The notes beneath the pieces were generated by a model. That model worked only from the letters and a program-made list of their open reading frames with translations. It was not told where the DNA came from and ran no database searches. This document shows, piece by piece, positions 5,582 to 8,126 of a DNA stretch of 8,126 nucleotides. This DNA is from DASZZZ01 sp036260375 (GTDB taxonomy: Bacteria > Actinomycetota > CADDZG01 > WHSQ01), in assembly GCA_036260375.1 (NCBI GenBank), contig DASZZZ010000116.1, positions 1 through 8,126 on the forward strand, read 5' to 3'. The stretch's first letter is position 1. The number at the start of each line of letters is the position of its first letter. A program made the position numbers and the translations under genes.

Positions 5582-6124
5582 CTGGACGAGCCGGACCCGA
5601 AGGTCATCCACGCCGCGCGCGCGGGCGACCCGGCCGCGTTCGAGACCATCGTGCGCACCTACCAGGTCGACGTGTGGCGCTTCTGCGCGCACCTCCTGCG
5701 CGACGACGACGCCGCCGCCGACGTCGCGCAGGAGGCGTTCGTGCGCGCGTACCGCTTCCTGCGCCGCTACCGCGGCGACTCGAAGTTCTCGACGTGGCTG
5801 TTCAGCGTCGTGCGCAACTGCGCGCTCGACGAGCTGCGGCGCTCGGCGCGGCGCCGGCGCACCGGCGACCTGCTCGGCGCCCAGCCGGCGCGCCGCGCGA
5901 CCGACCACACCGTCGGCGTCGAGGTGAGGGAGGCGGTCGTGGCGCTGCCGCTGCCGCTGCGCGAGTGCGTCGTGCTCGTCGACGTGTTCGGCCTCCCCTA
6001 CCGCGACGCCGCCGCGCTCGCCGGCGTTCCGGAGGGGACCGTCAAGAGCCGCGTCCACCGCGCCCGGGAGCTGCTCGCCGACGCGCTCGGCCCGGCGGTC
6101 GAGGAGCGTGCCGGCGATGCGTGA
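5582..6124 (+). CDS. ECF-type RNA polymerase sigma factor
   Basis: Alternative sigma factor (sigma-70 family, ECF group) that directs RNA polymerase to a small regulon, normally for envelope or stress responses. From the CTG start the product is 180 residues, the usual ECF size. Region 2 spans about 13-88, with DVAQEAFVRAYRFLRRYRGD at 47-66 and STWLFSVVRNCALDELRR at 70-87. Region 4 spans about 115-168, with the helix-turn-helix LPYRDAAALAGVPEGTVKSR at 138-157. There is no in-frame ATG or GTG near the expected N-terminus. CTG 5582 is chosen because GGGAGG (5571-5576) stands 5 nt before it and region 2 starts at the usual distance; TTG 5495 (209 residues) and TTG 5165 (319 residues) are alternatives. 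The stop lies 8 nt inside the anti-sigma gene, indicating coupled translation. Identity is certain; the start is not. Confidence 0.93.
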   Translation: MDEPDPKVIHAARAGDPAAFETIVRTYQVDVWRFCAHLLRDDDAAADVAQEAFVRAYRFLRRYRGDSKFSTWLFSVVRNCALDELRRSARRRRTGDLLGAQPARRATDHTVGVEVREAVVALPLPLRECVVLVDVFGLPYRDAAALAGVPEGTVKSRVHRARELLADALGPAVEERAGDA

Positions 6125-8024
6125 CGCGACCTGCCGCCGCGCGCGCGTCGACGCGTCGGCGCGCCTCGACGCCGAGCTCGACGGCGCCGCCGCGCACGCC
6201 CTGCAGGCGCATCTCGACGCATGCGCCGAGTGCCGCGCGCACGAGCGCCGCCTCGCCGGCGCGCGCGCCGCGGTGCGGGTGCGGCCCGCGGCCCCCGCGC
6301 CGGACCTCGTCGACGGGGTCGCCGTCCGCATCCGGCGCGACGGTGCGCGGCGCGCGCGGGCGCGCTCGGCGCGCCTGCGGGCCGGGCTCGCCGCCGCGGT
6401 CGCGGCCGCGGTCGTCGTCGCTGGCGCCGCGCTGCCGTGGGACGAGCGCCCGCGCGACGCCGCCGCCGCCGATCTCGTCGAGGGCGTCAGGCGCGCGGCG
6501 CGCGACCTATCCGCGTACCGCGCCGACCTCGCGATCGTGGAGCGCGGTTGGCACCCACGCGTCGACGAGCGGACGTTCTCGGCCGCGGTGTGGTACGAGG
6601 CGCCGGAGCGTTTCCGCCTCGAGGTCGACGACACGACCGCCTATCCCGACGCGCGTTGGCCGCGCGCCGACGTCACGGTGATCGCGGCCGCGGGCCGGAG
6701 GTGGACGAGCGCCCCGTCGCGATGCCCCGCGCGCGCGCTGCCCGGGTGCGTCGTCGCGTCGAGCGGCTCGGTGCGTACCGTGCCCGCGGTGCGGCACGTC
6801 GTCGCGCTGTCGCGCCGCGCGCCGTTCGACGGCAGCACCGTGGTGCCGACCGACATCGCCGTGCCGGTCGAGACCATCTCCGGCGCGGCGCGCCTCGACG
6901 TCTCCGGCGGCAGCACGCTCCTCGGACGTCCCACGCACCACGTCGCGCTCGCGTACGCGGACGCGCTGCCGCTCGTCGCGGCGCTCGACCCGGCGCAGTC
7001 GTGGCGTCCGTTCCACCCGCTCGACCGCGTCGACCTGTGGGTCGACCGCACGACGTTCGTGCCGCTGCGCTTCCGCGTCGTCGCCGCGCGCGCCCCCGAC
7101 CGCGCCGCGTGGGCGCGCCTGCACGGCCTGCGCGACGGGCCCGGCGACGTCGTGCTCGAGGTGCGCGCCACGAGCTTCACGGCCCCCGACGGGCTGCCGC
7201 GCGCCGCGTTCGACGCGCCCGGCGCGCCGCGCGAGTCGAGCGCGGGCTTCGAGCCCGTCCCGTTCGGGCGCGTGCCGGGCGCGCTCGTGCCGCGTCGCGT
7301 CGCCGGGCTGCGCCCGTACCGCGCCGGGCGCACCGCCGACGGGCGCGCGGTCGCGTCGTTCGCCGACGGCATGTCGTGGCTGCGCGTCACGCGCGGGGGC
7401 CGGTCGTCGGTCGCGCTCGCGCGGGCGACGGGCGAGGAGGTCGTGCTCGGCGACGGCGGCTACGCCTACTACCTGCCGGCCGACGCGACGCTGCGCCGGA
7501 GGGTCGCGCTGGCGGAGGGCCGCGCCGGGGTGCTGCTCGAGTCGAACCTGCCGCGCGCCGAGCTCCTGCGCGTCGCCCGCTCGCTTCCGGGGACCGGGGA
7601 GCCCGCCCCGCGCGTGTCGCGGCGCCCCGGGGGCTTCACGCTGACGCGCCTCGACGAGCGCGCGCTCGGCGCGCTCGAGTGGGTGTCGTTGCCGGCGTCG
7701 CTCCCCGACGGCTACGACGCCGCGACGCCGTCGGGCGCCTACCTGCGGTCGTCGCGCGCGGGCGGCGCCGCGGTGACGATCGAGTACCGGCGGGCCGAGG
7801 CGGAGTACGACGGCCTCGGCATCGTGATCGAGCAGGCTCGTCCGGCGCGGGCCGTGCCGCCGTCTCCGGCCGCGAGCGTCGCGGTCGTCGTGCGCGGGCG
7901 CCCGGGCCGCTGGGAGCCGGACGACGGCCAGCTCGAGTGGGTCGAGCGCGGCGTCCTGCACTCGGTGCGAGCGCCGTCGGCCGGCCTCGCCGGGGCGCTG
8001 GCGATCGCGCGGGCGCTGCGGTGA
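6117..8024 (+). CDS. Membrane anti-sigma factor with zinc ZAS domain and large RseB/LolA-like outer domain
   Basis: Predicted partner of the ECF sigma factor whose gene it overlaps by 8 nt; it would hold the sigma factor at the membrane until an envelope signal releases it. The 635-residue chain has a cytoplasmic zf-HC2/ZAS domain (about 6-45) with C6, H32, C36 and C39 in HxxxCxxC spacing. One hydrophobic helix follows at about 89-107, then an outer part of over 500 residues. Residues 117-325 resemble LolA/RseB-type domains: DLSAYRADLAIVE, a WYEAPERFRLEV stretch, and DLWVDRTTFVPLRFRV at 306-321. Two further parts follow: about 380-490, with FADGMSWLRVTR and a closing RAELLRVARSL, and about 500-635, ending GALAIARAL, like the domains seen in RseB or DUF4367 proteins. 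C203 and C211 could form a disulfide. ATG 6117 is preferred to GTG 6108, which is only 1 nt from GAGGAG. The anti-sigma role is well supported; the domain names for the outer part are by resemblance only. Confidence 0.85.
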   Translation: MRDATCRRARVDASARLDAELDGAAAHALQAHLDACAECRAHERRLAGARAAVRVRPAAPAPDLVDGVAVRIRRDGARRARARSARLRAGLAAAVAAAVVVAGAALPWDERPRDAAAADLVEGVRRAARDLSAYRADLAIVERGWHPRVDERTFSAAVWYEAPERFRLEVDDTTAYPDARWPRADVTVIAAAGRRWTSAPSRCPARALPGCVVASSGSVRTVPAVRHVVALSRRAPFDGSTVVPTDIAVPVETISGAARLDVSGGSTLLGRPTHHVALAYADALPLVAALDPAQSWRPFHPLDRVDLWVDRTTFVPLRFRVVAARAPDRAAWARLHGLRDGPGDVVLEVRATSFTAPDGLPRAAFDAPGAPRESSAGFEPVPFGRVPGALVPRRVAGLRPYRAGRTADGRAVASFADGMSWLRVTRGGRSSVALARATGEEVVLGDGGYAYYLPADATLRRRVALAEGRAGVLLESNLPRAELLRVARSLPGTGEPAPRVSRRPGGFTLTRLDERALGALEWVSLPASLPDGYDAATPSGAYLRSSRAGGAAVTIEYRRAEAEYDGLGIVIEQARPARAVPPSPAASVAVVVRGRPGRWEPDDGQLEWVERGVLHSVRAPSAGLAGALAIARALR

Positions 8025-8126
8025 CGCGGGCGGTCGCGGCCCTCGTCGCGTCGGTCGTCGCCGGCACGCTGGCGGGCGGCGCGGCGGTGCTGTCGGCGGG
8101 CGACGCCGCGCCCGACCCGGCGCCTC
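8021..8126 (+). CDS. 5' end of a secreted or membrane-anchored protein, cut by the window edge
   Basis: GTG 8021 overlaps the anti-sigma stop as GTGA, a tight translational coupling. The 35 visible codons run open to the window end and read MTRAVAALVASVVAGTLAGG and onward: a basic residue, a hydrophobic stretch of about 20 residues, then an Asp/Pro/Ala-rich segment. This is a signal peptide or signal anchor, so the product acts outside the membrane. As third gene of a sigma/anti-sigma operon it could be an HtrA/DegP-type trypsin-like protease, as follows sigE-rseA in mycobacteria, but nothing in the visible part shows this. Confidence 0.65.
   Translation, partial: MTRAVAALVASVVAGTLAGGAAVLSAGDAAPDPAP

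Noticed and set aside
5092..5658. Minus-strand frames in the sigma leader
   Set aside because: They have Arg/Pro/Ala/Gly-rich translations, no start signal and no motif, and one runs into the sigma coding region.
4999..6681. A plus-strand open frame of 560 codons across the leader and sigma gene
   Set aside because: It is out of frame with the sigma and anti-sigma domains and reads as Arg/Pro/Ala low complexity. The leader part has no recognisable motif.
6507..7961. A minus-strand open frame of 484 codons
   Set aside because: It is the antisense shadow of the anti-sigma gene, rich in Arg and without domain motifs.
1..8126. CRISPR arrays, tRNA or rRNA genes, insertion sequences
   Set aside because: No repeated spacer-like units, no tRNA-like GTTCGA arm with a matching acceptor stem, no transposase motifs and no terminal repeats were seen.

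Overview
The window is very GC-rich (by eye about three quarters G+C) with strong third-position G/C bias, so almost every real gene throws long antisense and off-frame shadow ORFs. The gene set points to a high-GC bacterium, most likely an actinobacterium: a compact hrcA-dnaJ operon without grpE/dnaK, a TetR/FAD-monooxygenase pair, a CRP/FNR-type operator of the kind used by actinobacterial Crp/GlxR, and -10 elements placed as in leaderless actinobacterial transcripts. A deep-branching class such as Thermoleophilia would fit, but that is inference; there is no rRNA or other phylogenetic marker.

Left block, minus strand (about 5050 down to 1). In transcription order: a 97-residue cysteine-rich zinc-ribbon protein of unknown function (4983-4690); a CIRCE heat-shock operator (4667-4693) overlapping its stop codon; hrcA, the heat-shock repressor that binds CIRCE; dnaJ, starting 5 nt after hrcA; then, after a short gap with its own promoter, a TetR-family repressor and a class A FAD-dependent aromatic monooxygenase 45 nt behind it. 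A 13-bp perfect hairpin follows the monooxygenase stop codon. HrcA at CIRCE should autoregulate hrcA-dnaJ, and the TetR protein probably controls itself and the monooxygenase through an operator overlapping its -10 element.

Intergenic switch (about 5015-5095). A perfect TGTGA-N6-TCACA palindrome lies between the divergent units. It overlaps a candidate -35 for the zinc-ribbon gene and sits 41.5 bp upstream of the predicted start of a rightward promoter, the classical class II CRP-activator geometry.

Right block, plus strand (about 5087-8126). A leader of roughly 490 nt with several GC hairpins and no convincing gene precedes an ECF sigma factor whose start is unclear (best supported at a CTG codon). 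An overlapping 635-aa membrane anti-sigma factor follows: a cytoplasmic zinc-binding (ZAS) domain, one membrane helix and a large outer part resembling LolA/RseB-like sensor domains, so RseA-like and RseB-like functions appear joined in one chain. A GTGA overlap leads to a third gene, cut by the window edge, that begins with a signal peptide or membrane anchor. This looks like an envelope-stress regulatory operon placed under CRP-type control; its joined anti-sigma/sensor protein and promoter are the most interesting parts of the window.
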